Translations under genes and position numbers: made by a program | Shown here: one piece after another, positions 44,504-53,114 of the stretch | Numbering within the stretch: position 1 is the stretch's first letter | How the letters are laid out: each line of letters begins with the position of its first letter | Source: Dyadobacter jiangsuensis | GTDB lineage: Bacteria; Bacteroidota; Bacteroidia; Cytophagales; Spirosomataceae | Length of the DNA stretch: 64,000 nucleotides | Direction of reading: 5' to 3' | Assembly (NCBI RefSeq): GCF_003014695.1 | Contig: NZ_PYAS01000010.1 | Location: 124,001 to 188,000, forward strand | Notes under the pieces: generated by a model | Seen by the model: the letters and a program-made list of their open reading frames with translations, nothing else | Databases searched by the model: none | Told to the model about the DNA's origin: nothing

Positions 44504-44845
44504 ATGCACACTGTAACTATTGAAATACCGGAGGGTTTGGACAAAAAGGGGCTCTTGCTATCCTTTGCAGAACAGCTTTATCACAAAGATTTAATTTCTG
44601 TGGAGCAGGCTGCAGACCTTGCCGGAATCGAGGTAGAAGAATTTGTTAAAACTGATTTACCAAAAAGCGATGGTGATCATTGGTTGAGCGACGCGAAATC
44701 GCACCAAACTATGGAGGAGCTTTTCCAAGCGCAAATCAGAGAACGAGGTTACACCGGAGCTGATAAGAAAAAGGTTGATGCATTGCGCGATAAACTGGAC
44801 ATTCGAGAACCGCTTGAACTCTTGCTCTCGCAGTTGACCAAATGA
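44504..44845 (+). CDS. UPF0175-like antitoxin
   Basis: A 113-residue protein from the ATG at 44504. An in-frame start at 44459 would overlap the end of the sulfhydrylase gene and add a non-conserved stretch. The middle (LISVEQAADLAGIEVEEFV) matches the helix-turn-helix-like core of UPF0175 proteins, which pair with PIN toxins. The end of the gene overlaps the toxin ATG by four bases. Confidence 0.7.
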   Translation: MHTVTIEIPEGLDKKGLLLSFAEQLYHKDLISVEQAADLAGIEVEEFVKTDLPKSDGDHWLSDAKSHQTMEELFQAQIRERGYTGADKKKVDALRDKLDIREPLELLLSQLTK

Positions 44846-45288
44846 GGTATGTATTGGATACAAACATCATATTGACCTATTTACGGAAGCATCCTTTTTG
44901 GTACAGATTAGAGGAAACTTTCGGTTTTTTCGAAGACGGGAATTACGTAGTGATCCCGTCAATTGTAATAGGCGAATTGAGGTCCCTTGCGATTCAGAAT
45001 TCATGGGGACCGAACAGAAGAGCTGAGATGGAGGAACTGATTAGCGAATTTGTTCCTTTTTTTCGGCTGGCTGAGGACGCGATCAACCGCTATGCCGAGA
45101 TCGACGCATTCAGTCAGGGAAGATTACCGGGGCGGCGGCTGGATTGTTCTGCGAGGAATATGGGGAAGAATGACTTGTGGATTGCGGCAGTGGCGAGCAC
45201 TTTGAATGCGACATTGATTACCACCGACGGCGATTTCGATCACTTGAACAACCGGTTCCTGAATGTTGCCCGATTTGATTTGAAATAA
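44842..45288 (+). CDS. PIN-domain toxin (VapC-like), second copy
   Basis: A 148-residue PIN-domain RNase. The metal-binding acids are Asp6 (MRYVLDTNIILTYL), Glu in IGELRSL, Asp in GKNDLWIAAVA and Asp in TTDGDFDHL. ATGA overlap with the antitoxin gene shows translational coupling. The module is inserted between metZ and cysH without changing their strand, and cysH starts 8 bp after it. Confidence 0.85.
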   Translation: MRYVLDTNIILTYLRKHPFWYRLEETFGFFEDGNYVVIPSIVIGELRSLAIQNSWGPNRRAEMEELISEFVPFFRLAEDAINRYAEIDAFSQGRLPGRRLDCSARNMGKNDLWIAAVASTLNATLITTDGDFDHLNNRFLNVARFDLK

Positions 45289-45296
45289 TTTACACC

Positions 45297-45998
45297 ATGA
45301 ACGAAACATTAGCATCTTTAAACGCTGCCATCGAAGGCAAAAGTGAAATCGAATCGCTCTCGATTCTGGCGGATCTTTTTCCTGGTGAAGTCGTATTTTC
45401 GACCAGCCTCGGGTATGAGGACCAGGTGATCAGCGACCTCATTTTAAAGAACAATATCAATATCGGCATCTTCACGCTCGATACCGGTCGGCTTTTCGCG
45501 GAGACTTACATGACTCTGCAAAAGACCAACAACCGTTACGACACGAAAATAAAGGTGTACTACCCGCAAACTGACGCGGTAGAAAACCTGGTAAGCACCA
45601 AAGGGCCGCTGAGCTTCTACGAATCGATCGAAAACCGGAAGGAATGCTGCTTCATTCGCAAAGTGGAGCCGCTGAACCGTGCATTGAAAGGTGCAAAAAT
45701 ATGGGTGACGGGTATCCGGGCAGAACAGTCGGGGAACCGTCATGATATGCCGAGGCTCGAATGGGACGAGGCGCACCAGCTTTTCAAGTTCCACCCGATT
45801 TTGCATTGGTCGTTCGAAGAGGTGAAGCAATATGTCAAATCAAACGGAATCCCTTATAACCCATTGCACGACAAAGGCTTCGTAAGCATCGGCTGCGCAC
45901 CTTGCACGCGAGCGATCCAGGAAGGCGAGGATTTCCGTGCCGGAAGATGGTGGTGGGAAGATGAGTCGAAGAAAGAGTGCGGGTTGCACGCGAAGTAG
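45297..45998 (+). CDS. cysH: Adenylyl-sulfate (APS) reductase, CysH family
   Basis: A 233-residue enzyme that reduces activated sulfate to sulfite using thioredoxin. All Cys residues of the iron-sulfur APS-reductase type are present: Cys117-Cys118 in RKECCFIRK and Cys200/Cys203 in IGCAPC bind a [4Fe-4S] cluster, and Cys228 in the C-terminal ECGLH is the nucleophile. PAPS reductases lack the cluster cysteines. Together with the lack of an APS kinase gene here, this points to direct use of APS. STSLGYEDQVI marks the PP-loop region. The gene is followed by a 7-bp-unit inverted repeat and then cysD. Confidence 0.9.
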   Translation: MNETLASLNAAIEGKSEIESLSILADLFPGEVVFSTSLGYEDQVISDLILKNNINIGIFTLDTGRLFAETYMTLQKTNNRYDTKIKVYYPQTDAVENLVSTKGPLSFYESIENRKECCFIRKVEPLNRALKGAKIWVTGIRAEQSGNRHDMPRLEWDEAHQLFKFHPILHWSFEEVKQYVKSNGIPYNPLHDKGFVSIGCAPCTRAIQEGEDFRAGRWWWEDESKKECGLHAK

Positions 45999-46002
45999 TG
46001 AG

Positions 46003-46070
46003 ATCGGCGGTCAGCGGTCAGTCGTCGGCCGTCAAAAATGACCGCTGACCACCGACGGCCGACCGCCGAT
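46003..46070. repeat. Inverted array of 7-bp units (element C)
   Basis: The left arm reads GGCGGTC, AGCGGTC, AGTCGTC, GGCCGTC in 7-bp steps. After a short A-rich turn, the right arm reads TGACCGC, TGACCAC, CGACGGC, CGACCGC. The ends, ATCGGCGGTC and GACCGCCGAT, are perfect complements. It can form a long imperfect hairpin between cysH and cysD and has the same GTC/GAC core as the 10-bp elements. Confidence 0.85.
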
Positions 46071-46117
46071 TACAGAATGCGTACCCGCTATTAACATTTA
46101 AATCAATAACCAAAAAT

Positions 46118-47071
46118 ATGTCAATTTCAGTGAACGAGGCCTCCGACATCCAACGGGAGATTAGTGAACGCAGCGCTCCGGATTACCTGGATCAGCTGGA
46201 AGCAGAGGCCATTTACATTATGCGTGAAGTAGCCGGCCAGTTTGAGCGCCCTGCCCTGTTGTTTTCAGGAGGTAAGGATTCGATCACATTGGTTCATTTG
46301 GCGAAAAAAGCATTCGCACCCGGCAAAATCCCCTTCCCGCTGGTGCACGTCGATACCGGTCACAACTTTATCGAGGCGATCGAGTACCGTGATGAACTGG
46401 CTGAGCAGATCAATGCGAAACTGATCGTTCGCTATGTGGAGGATACTATCAAAGCGAAAGGTTTGAAAGAGCAAACCGGCAAGAATGCAAGCCGCAACTG
46501 GTTGCAGACTTTCACTTTGCTGGATACCATCGAAGAATTTGAATTTGACGCATGTATAGGCGGCGCACGCCGCGACGAAGAGAAAGCACGCGCGAAAGAG
46601 CGTATCTTCTCGTTCCGCGACGAGTTTGGTCAATGGGACCCGAAACGCCAGCGCCCCGAGCTTTGGAATTTGTTCAACGGCCGCATTCAGAAAGGTGAAA
46701 ACGTACGCGTGTTCCCGATCTCGAACTGGACTGAACTGGATGTTTGGGCTTACCTGAAAAGAGAAGGGATCGCATTGCCTTCGATCTACTTCGCACACGA
46801 ACGCGAATTGATCCTGCGTGACGGTAAGCTGCTGAACAACACGCCGGTAATCGAACCCGATCCGGAAGATCAGATTGTAACCCGCCAGGTGCGTTTCCGT
46901 ACCGTGGGCGACATGACCTGTACCGCAGCGGTAGAATCCGCAGCAGCAACCCTGGACGAAGTTATCGCTGAAATCACGATTTCAAGAATCAGCGAACGCG
47001 GCGAAACCCGCATCGACGACCAGCAGACTGAGGCGGCGATGGAAGACCGTAAAAAGGGAGGTTATTTCTGA
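46118..47071 (+). CDS. cysD: Sulfate adenylyltransferase subunit 2
   Basis: The 317-residue catalytic subunit of ATP sulfurylase, which makes APS from sulfate and ATP. The PP-loop motif SGGKDS is at residues 50-55. VHVDTGHNFIEAIEYRDELA, GGARRDEEKARAKERIFSFRD and the C-terminal GYF are typical of CysD. It works as a complex with the CysN GTPase encoded next. The start ATG at 46118 follows an AT-rich stretch after the repeat. Confidence 0.93.
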   Translation: MSISVNEASDIQREISERSAPDYLDQLEAEAIYIMREVAGQFERPALLFSGGKDSITLVHLAKKAFAPGKIPFPLVHVDTGHNFIEAIEYRDELAEQINAKLIVRYVEDTIKAKGLKEQTGKNASRNWLQTFTLLDTIEEFEFDACIGGARRDEEKARAKERIFSFRDEFGQWDPKRQRPELWNLFNGRIQKGENVRVFPISNWTELDVWAYLKREGIALPSIYFAHERELILRDGKLLNNTPVIEPDPEDQIVTRQVRFRTVGDMTCTAAVESAAATLDEVIAEITISRISERGETRIDDQQTEAAMEDRKKGGYF

Positions 47072-47112
47072 TTAAGGGACGAAAGGAGGATGGAGGAATG
47101 GGAGGAAGAAGA

Positions 47113-47144
47113 CATTCACTCATTCAATCATTCAGTCATTCAAA
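47113..47144. repeat. Four-copy 8-bp tandem repeat
   Basis: CATTCACT, CATTCAAT, CATTCAGT and CATTCAAA follow one another just ahead of the cysN start. The upstream flank is purine-rich. It may be a slippage-prone spacer in the cysD-cysN interval; no function is evident. Confidence 0.8.
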
Positions 47145-47158
47145 ATTGAACAAATACA

Positions 47159-48403
47159 GTGGATTTACTAAGATTTATAACAGCAGGCTCCGTTGATGAC
47201 GGCAAAAGCACATTGATCGGTCGCTTGCTTTACGATACAAAAAATATCCTGGCCGATCAGATGGAAGCCATCGAGCGCGCCAGCAAGACCCGTAATGCCG
47301 GTGAAATCGACCTTGCATTGCTGACTGACGGCCTCCGTTCGGAGCGCGAGCAGGGCATTACCATCGACGTGGCTTACAAATATTTCCAGACGCCGAACCG
47401 CAAGTTCATCAGCATCGATGCGCCGGGGCATATCCAGTATACCCGTAACATGGTGACCGGTGCTTCCAATGCGGACCTGGCCATTATCCTTGTTGACGCA
47501 CGTCATGGTGTGGTAGAACAAACCCGCCGCCACTCGCTGATCGCTTCCATGCTGGGCATCCCGCACGTGATCGTGGCGGTGAACAAAATGGATTTGGTAG
47601 GAAACTCCGAGGACGCATTCCTTCAAATTGCCAAAAGCTATAAAGAACTGGCTGAGAAACTTTCTATTAAAGACCTCACCATCATTCCGGTGAGCGCTTT
47701 GAATGGCGATAACATCGTCGACCGTTCCGAAAGCATGACCTGGTACACCGGCGAGACATTGCTTTCGGTACTCGAAAACGTGAATGTACTGAAAGACCAG
47801 AACCAGGAAGACGGCCGTTTCGCGGTACAATATGTGATCCGCCCTCAGACTGACGAGCTGCACGATTACCGTGGTTATGCCGGTCGTGTGCAAAGCGGCA
47901 CTTTCAAAAAAGGCGACGCGATCAAGGTATTGCCTTCGGAAAGAGAGTCTAAAATCGCTAAAATCGAATTTGGCGGAAACGAAATACAGGAGGCATCTGT
48001 TCTTCAATCTGTAACGATATTGCTTGAAGACGATATCGATATCAGCCGAGGCGATACGATCGTAACCGTAGATAACTCACCGATCGTAAGCCAGGATATC
48101 GAAGCGCTGGTGTGCTGGATGGACGACAAGAAGACGCTGAAACCAGGTAACAAATACGTTTTGCAACACGGTACGGCACGTTCACGCTGCTCGATCCGTG
48201 ACATCGAATACCAGATCGACATCAACTCTTATGAAAAACTGGATGAGGTAGAGGCCCTGAAACTGAACGACGTAGCAAGAATCGTTCTGCGGACAGCCCA
48301 GCCCATCGCATACGACCCCTATCAGAAGAACCGCGCAAACGGCGCAGCGATCCTGATCGACGAAACGTCCAATGTGACGGTTGGGGCTTGTATGATCGAG
48401 TAA
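47159..48403 (+). CDS. cysN: Sulfate adenylyltransferase subunit 1 (GTPase)
   Basis: A 414-residue EF-Tu-like GTPase that activates CysD. G1 is GSVDDGKST at residues 10-18, followed by DAPGH and NKMD. Domains II and III follow (RFAVQYVIRPQ, then ALVCWMDDKKTLKPG). No APS kinase (CysC) domain is fused to the end, in keeping with an APS-reductase route. The start is GTG at 47159, because an in-frame TGA at 47147-47149 precedes it and no ATG lies between. Confidence 0.92.
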   Translation: MDLLRFITAGSVDDGKSTLIGRLLYDTKNILADQMEAIERASKTRNAGEIDLALLTDGLRSEREQGITIDVAYKYFQTPNRKFISIDAPGHIQYTRNMVTGASNADLAIILVDARHGVVEQTRRHSLIASMLGIPHVIVAVNKMDLVGNSEDAFLQIAKSYKELAEKLSIKDLTIIPVSALNGDNIVDRSESMTWYTGETLLSVLENVNVLKDQNQEDGRFAVQYVIRPQTDELHDYRGYAGRVQSGTFKKGDAIKVLPSERESKIAKIEFGGNEIQEASVLQSVTILLEDDIDISRGDTIVTVDNSPIVSQDIEALVCWMDDKKTLKPGNKYVLQHGTARSRCSIRDIEYQIDINSYEKLDEVEALKLNDVARIVLRTAQPIAYDPYQKNRANGAAILIDETSNVTVGACMIE

Positions 48404-48419
48404 TGTTTTGGGCATGACC

Positions 48420-48472
48420 CTTCGACTCCGCTCAGGGTGACAAGACGTTTGTCAGGCTGAGCGAAGTCGAAG
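48420..48472. repeat. Palindromic repeat after cysN
   Basis: CTTCGACTCCGCTCAGGGTGA on the left pairs with TCAGGCTGAGCGAAGTCGAA on the right around a short loop containing GACGT. The CTTCGACTCCGCTCAG motif is a dispersed repeat of many bacterial genomes. Here it is a stem-loop between cysN and the sulfite reductase gene. Confidence 0.75.
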
Positions 48473-48580
48473 CCAGAGGTGAAAATGATACTAATATGTA
48501 ACACCTCAACTAGTCATCCCCAACATCACCGCACTATTGAATAAAAATATACTATCCCGATAGACGATTAGAATATCATC

Positions 48581-50809
48581 ATGAGCGATTTAATCATTTC
48601 TGACAAAGTATCCGCCGTTGCGAAGCGTGATATCATTGACCTGCAACAAAAGATCGGTGCATTCAACTCCGGCGAAACTCCGGAAGAAGCGTTCCGTAAA
48701 TTCCGTCTGACACGCGGTGTGTATGGTCAGCGTCAGCCCGGCGTGCAGATGATCCGCATCAAATTGCCTTACGGCCGCATTACAGCTGATCAGCTTGTCC
48801 GTATTGCCAATACTTCCGACAAATACGCAACCGGTAACCTGCATGCCACCACGCGCCAGGATATCCAGCTGCACTTTGTAAAACTCTCGGACTCGCCGCA
48901 ATTGTGGGCCGATCTGGAAGATGCGGGCATTACGCTCAAAGAAGCTTGTGGTAATACCATCCGTAACGTTACGGCGTCGTCTGTCGCGGGTATCGATCCG
49001 GATGAGCCGTTCGACGTGACGCCGATCACCCATTCGATCTTCTCTTATTTCCTCCGCAACCCGATCAACCAGGATATGGGCCGGAAGTTCAAAATCGCCG
49101 TTTCTTCTTCTGAAAAAGACTCGGCACTGGCATTCATCCACGACGTAGGTCTGATCGCTAAAATGGGTCAGAACGAAGCGGGTGAAACCGTTCGCGGTTT
49201 CAAAGTGCTCATCGGTGGCGGCCTTGGTGCACAGCCGTTCTCGGCGCAAACTGCATTTGAATTCCTGGAAGAAGACAAGGTAATTCCATTCATTGAGGCA
49301 TTGCTTCGCGTATTCGACCGCTACGGCGAGCGCGTGCGTCGGCACAAGGCGCGCATGAAGTTCCTCCTCAACGACCTCGGCCTGGAAGGCATGATGGAAA
49401 AAGTGGAAGAAGAGCGCAAAGCAGTTCGCAACAAGATATTCCAGATTCCCGAAGACCTTTTCGGTACGAATGAATACGAGGCGATCAACCACGCGCCGCG
49501 CCCTGCATTGTCCGAAGCGGAAATCCTGAAAATCGCTGCCGAAAGTATCGAAGCCGACAAGCTCGACATTTTCACCAAATGGCTGCGTACCAATACATTT
49601 GAGCAAAAACAAAAAGGCTGGTATGCCGTGCAGCTGCGCGTGTTGCTGGGCGATATGAGCTCCGATACGGCCCGCAGCCTGGCCGATGTGGTGCGTAAAT
49701 ACGCTGCCGACGACATTCGCGTGACCGTAAACCAGGGCTATATCCTGCGTTTCGTGAAAGGCGAAGACCTCGTAGCGCTTTACCATGAACTCGCGAAACT
49801 CGGCCTCGCAGCCCCTGGCTTCGACAGCACCATGGACATCACTACCTGCCCCGGAACCGATACTTGTAACCTCGCGATTTCCAGCAGCTACGGTATCACC
49901 CGCGTACTCGAAGATGTCATGCGCGATGAGTTCCCTGAAATGATTTATAATCAGGATATTAAAATCAAAATCAGCGGCTGTATGAACGGTTGCGGCCAGC
50001 ACAATGCGGCCAATATCGGTTTCCATGGCAGCTCGATCAAGAATGGCAAACTGGTATTGCCGGCATTGCAAGTGCTGCTCGGCGGAGGTTTCTCCGGCGA
50101 CGGCATCGGTCTGATCGGTGATAAGGTGATCAAAGTCCCTACCAAACGCGGACCGGAAGTTTTGCGCCTGCTTTTCAACGATTATGAGGCAAATGCATTC
50201 GATGGGGAGTATTTCAACCAATATTACCTCCGCCAGACAAAAAATTACTTCTTCCAACTCCTGAAACCTCTTGCAGACCTTACTACGGTACAGGACGACG
50301 ACTACCGCGACTGGGATCACGATGAATTATTCAAAACTGAAATCGGGGTCGGTGAATGTGCTTCCGTGCTGGTTGATCTCGTGGCTACCACCATCATCGA
50401 AGGCCAGGAGAAACTGAACCTTGCGAAAGAATCTTTCCAATCGGGCGTTTGGGCGGATGCGATTTACCACGCGTACAACGTGTTCATCACTGGTGCAAAA
50501 GGCTTGCTAATGTCGAAAGACGTGACTACCAACACGCAATACGGCATTATCAACGATTTCGAAACGCATTTCGGGCAGGATTTCAAATATGATGTCCCTG
50601 CTGAATTCTCCGTGGAGAATCAGGCCGAGACGCCATTCAAAGCATTGGTATTCAGTATTAATAAATTCGAACCAACCGAAACGTTCGCACAATATTTCAT
50701 CAGCACCTCGGAGCACTTCCTGAACTTCGTTCGCGAAACCCGCGAGGCGCAATTGGTCGAAACCGGAGAGCCTGCATTGCAAGAGCTTTCGTTCGGAAAG
50801 GATAGCTAA
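48581..50809 (+). CDS. Siroheme sulfite (or nitrite) reductase with C-terminal HEPN domain
   Basis: A 742-residue enzyme that reduces sulfite to sulfide (six electrons, siroheme plus [4Fe-4S]). It has two ferredoxin-like half-domains (FRLTRGVYGQRQPGVQMIRI and GWYAVQLRVLLG) and two siroheme domains. The cluster cysteines are Cys423 and Cys429 (TTCPGTDTCN) and Cys467 and Cys471 (ISGCMNGC). Beyond residue ~590 there is an unusual tail with a HEPN-like helical domain (AKESFQSGVWADAIYHAYN, about 605-720). The gene stands with cysDN and cobA, so sulfite is the likelier substrate. No flavoprotein partner is encoded in the window, so ferredoxin may be the electron donor. Confidence 0.88.
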   Translation: MSDLIISDKVSAVAKRDIIDLQQKIGAFNSGETPEEAFRKFRLTRGVYGQRQPGVQMIRIKLPYGRITADQLVRIANTSDKYATGNLHATTRQDIQLHFVKLSDSPQLWADLEDAGITLKEACGNTIRNVTASSVAGIDPDEPFDVTPITHSIFSYFLRNPINQDMGRKFKIAVSSSEKDSALAFIHDVGLIAKMGQNEAGETVRGFKVLIGGGLGAQPFSAQTAFEFLEEDKVIPFIEALLRVFDRYGERVRRHKARMKFLLNDLGLEGMMEKVEEERKAVRNKIFQIPEDLFGTNEYEAINHAPRPALSEAEILKIAAESIEADKLDIFTKWLRTNTFEQKQKGWYAVQLRVLLGDMSSDTARSLADVVRKYAADDIRVTVNQGYILRFVKGEDLVALYHELAKLGLAAPGFDSTMDITTCPGTDTCNLAISSSYGITRVLEDVMRDEFPEMIYNQDIKIKISGCMNGCGQHNAANIGFHGSSIKNGKLVLPALQVLLGGGFSGDGIGLIGDKVIKVPTKRGPEVLRLLFNDYEANAFDGEYFNQYYLRQTKNYFFQLLKPLADLTTVQDDDYRDWDHDELFKTEIGVGECASVLVDLVATTIIEGQEKLNLAKESFQSGVWADAIYHAYNVFITGAKGLLMSKDVTTNTQYGIINDFETHFGQDFKYDVPAEFSVENQAETPFKALVFSINKFEPTETFAQYFISTSEHFLNFVRETREAQLVETGEPALQELSFGKDS

Positions 50810-50815
50810 TAAACA

Positions 50816-50873
50816 GCGGTCGGCGGTCAGCCGTCGGTGGTCGATTCTTGACCGCCGACGGCCGACCGCCGGC
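50816..50873. repeat. Inverted array of 7-bp units (element D)
   Basis: Left arm GCGGTCG, GCGGTCA, GCCGTCG, GTGGTCG; a 5-base turn ATTCT; right arm TGACCGC, CGACGGC, CGACCGC. It has the same architecture and nearly the same units as element C at 46.0 kb, and it lies between the sulfite reductase gene and cobA. Confidence 0.85.
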
Positions 50874-50887
50874 AACGCTTACTCACC

Positions 50888-51652
50888 ATGAAACTGACAC
50901 TGATCGGTGCAGGTCCGGGCGATCCCGACCTGATCACCCTCAAAGGGATCAAGGCCCTGCAAAAAGCGCGGGTCGTTTTATACGATTCCCTTGCACACCC
51001 CTCATTACTGGATTACTGCCCGGAAGATTGCGTCAAAATTCTCGTCGGCAAGCGCTTCGGCAAAACCAGCTGCGGCCAGGACGAAATCAACGACCTGATC
51101 GTCGAAAAGGCGCGTCAATATGGCGAAGTGGTGCGGCTGAAAGGCGGCGACTCGTTTATATTTGGTCGAGGTTATGAGGAAATCCTCTTCGCAGCTGAGC
51201 ACGGCATTGAATCGGAAGTAATTCCCGGCATTTCGAGCAGCTACGCAGCACCTGCATTGGCCGGTATTCCACTGACTTCACGCGGCATGAGCGAGAGTTT
51301 CTGGGTGATTACCGGTACTACCAAGCAGCACGCGCTTTCGAATGACGTGCGCCTGGCCGCGCAGTCGACTGCGACGGTCGTCATTTTAATGGGCCTGCAC
51401 AAATTGCAGGAAATCGTCGGCATTTACTCGGAGCTGGGCAAATTCGACGAATCCATTTCCATTATCCAAAACGGCACGCTGGAAAACCAGAAAGTGGTTA
51501 CGGGCAAAATCGGCAATATCGTACCGCTATCGCAAGTCGCCGAAATGGCGTCGCCTGCGATCATCGTGATCGGGAAAGTAGCGGCATTGCCGGACCTATC
51601 TTACGGAAAAGTGCGGGAAATGATGCAGAACTCGCAGTCGGTCGCGGATTAA
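50888..51652 (+). CDS. cobA: Uroporphyrinogen-III C-methyltransferase
   Basis: A 254-residue enzyme that methylates uroporphyrinogen III twice with SAM to make precorrin-2, the first step to siroheme. GAGPGDPDLITL near residue 8, VRLKGGDSFIFGRG, GIPLTSRGMSESFWVITG and the C-terminal PAIIVIGKVA are signatures of the SUMT family. It serves the siroheme-dependent reductase encoded just before it. No complete precorrin-2 dehydrogenase or ferrochelatase gene is in the window. Its last bases overlap the end of the convergent gene at 51649. Confidence 0.92.
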   Translation: MKLTLIGAGPGDPDLITLKGIKALQKARVVLYDSLAHPSLLDYCPEDCVKILVGKRFGKTSCGQDEINDLIVEKARQYGEVVRLKGGDSFIFGRGYEEILFAAEHGIESEVIPGISSSYAAPALAGIPLTSRGMSESFWVITGTTKQHALSNDVRLAAQSTATVVILMGLHKLQEIVGIYSELGKFDESISIIQNGTLENQKVVTGKIGNIVPLSQVAEMASPAIIVIGKVAALPDLSYGKVREMMQNSQSVAD

Positions 51653-51990
51653 AGCAGGCCTAGCAGCCAGTCGAGGTTAATGCTGTTTTCGTGCCCTCTG
51701 AATTCGACGAAATAGATAATCCCTGCCAGAATCACATAACTGATAAACAGCCACTTCTTCTTCACCTCATACTGGTCGCGGTGGTGGAAATAATCGTACA
51801 CCATCGAAGCACTGAAGCCGACAATCATCAGCACAAAACAGAGCATACCGCAATCCTGGCGGTAATGCTTGTACACATGCAGCGCGGGAGCGCCCAGCAC
51901 GAGGTACATCAGCCACATGCCGAAACCGGCACGGTACAGATAGACGCTTAGTCTGCGATCATTCTTGATATCAAATAATCCTTCCAGCAT
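51649..51990 (-). CDS. Small membrane protein of unknown function
   Basis: A 113-residue protein from the ATG at 51988-51990, with three or four hydrophobic helices (about 20-40, 48-65, 80-97). An in-frame start 39 bases upstream adds polar residues. It converges on cobA, and the two reading frames overlap by 4 bp at their stops. I recognise no family. Confidence 0.6.
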   Translation of the reverse strand: MLEGLFDIKNDRRLSVYLYRAGFGMWLMYLVLGAPALHVYKHYRQDCGMLCFVLMIVGFSASMVYDYFHHRDQYEVKKKWLFISYVILAGIIYFVEFRGHENSINLDWLLGLL

Positions 51991-52154
51991 AGCATTAGTT
52001 CTACTGTTTGAAAGAGTGAATATAAACAAAACGAAAGTCCGATCCTAAGTTCGCTGGATACTTGTTGTACCGCAACCGCCTAATTTACAATGCTTCTAAG
52101 CGCAGGAACCCTGCCGTTCAACGGGTTATTTCAGGTAAAATACAATCAAAGTAT

Positions 52155-52162
52155 TAACTTTG
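52155..52162 (+). promoter_or_regulatory. Possible promoter -7 element
   Basis: TAACTTTG at 52155-52162 matches the TAnnTTTG box 38 bases ahead of the acyltransferase ATG. No clear TTG box lies at the expected distance, so the call is weak. Confidence 0.3.
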
Positions 52163-52199
52163 CAGCTTAATTACCGTTTTAGTACAAGATGTTCCTCAC

Positions 52200-53114
52200 A
52201 TGAAAGCGTTCACCACCCATTTGTTTCTGATACTGCTCAATGCGGTCTCGAAGCTATCCTGGGGAATGCTCTACAAGCTTTCCGACATCTTCCGGTTCCT
52301 CATTTTTGATATCGGTCAATACCGAAAAAAGGTCGTATTAAGCAATCTCCGGAATAGTTTCCCTACGTACGACCAACAATCCATTCAGGCGATTGCAGCC
52401 AAATTTTACCGCAATTTCACCGATATCATTTTCGAAACGATCAAACTTAAATCCATTTCCAGGGAGGAACTGTTGGACCGGATCGATCTCGACGTTTCTA
52501 TTCTGGACCACTATTACCAGAAAAACCAAAACCTGGTCGTAGTTGCGGGGCACCTTGGAAACTGGGAAATGTTGAACCTTTTTGGCTCGGCCCGGCTGCG
52601 CCACCAGATGGTCGTGGTCTATCACGAACTTCAAAATGATGCATTTGAAGATTGGTTTAAAAATGTAAGGACCCGATTCGGGACCGAAATGGTAACAATG
52701 AAGGAAGCCATTTCCAAGGCCATGCAACCACGCGACAGGCCATTTATATTCATACTCATCAACGACCAATCGCCTGTACCGGAAAAGGCGTTCTGGACCA
52801 AATTCCTGAACCAGGACACTGGTGTGTTTCGTGGCGTAGAACTGATCGCACGGCGGCTTAATTCTCCGGTGCTATATATGGCTATCTTAAAGAATGAAGC
52901 AAAAAGAGGATTTTATAGGGGGTATTTCAAACTGATCACCGAATCACCGAAACAGGCACCCAACAATAGCATTTTACAGGCGCAGATTGGCTTTCTGGAA
53001 CAGGACATTATTCGTCAACCAGACAACTGGCTCTGGTCGCATAAGCGCTGGAAACACAAAAAGCCGGAAAATCTGCCGCAATCACAGTTACTTCAGGAAA
53101 TCCCAAGTGAATAA
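52200..53114 (+). CDS. Lipid A acyltransferase (LpxL/HtrB family)
   Basis: A 304-residue membrane-anchored acyltransferase that adds a secondary acyl chain to lipid A at the inner membrane. An N-terminal hydrophobic helix (TTHLFLILLNAVSKLSWGML) is followed by the HX4E catalytic motif, His118 to Glu123 in AGHLGNWEML. The FILINDQSPVPEKAFW segment is also typical. It overlaps the next gene, a GT9 glycosyltransferase, by 8 bp, which fits an LPS role for both. Confidence 0.82.
   Translation: MKAFTTHLFLILLNAVSKLSWGMLYKLSDIFRFLIFDIGQYRKKVVLSNLRNSFPTYDQQSIQAIAAKFYRNFTDIIFETIKLKSISREELLDRIDLDVSILDHYYQKNQNLVVVAGHLGNWEMLNLFGSARLRHQMVVVYHELQNDAFEDWFKNVRTRFGTEMVTMKEAISKAMQPRDRPFIFILINDQSPVPEKAFWTKFLNQDTGVFRGVELIARRLNSPVLYMAILKNEAKRGFYRGYFKLITESPKQAPNNSILQAQIGFLEQDIIRQPDNWLWSHKRWKHKKPENLPQSQLLQEIPSE

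Noticed and set aside
47159..48403. CysNC fusion carrying an APS kinase
   Set aside because: The protein ends after the third EF-Tu-like domain with no second P-loop kinase domain.
48590..50320. A 576-codon open frame on the minus strand opposite the sulfite reductase
   Set aside because: It is exactly antisense to a gene with clear cluster cysteines and siroheme motifs. Its translation shows no recognisable domain and reflects codon bias in the real gene.
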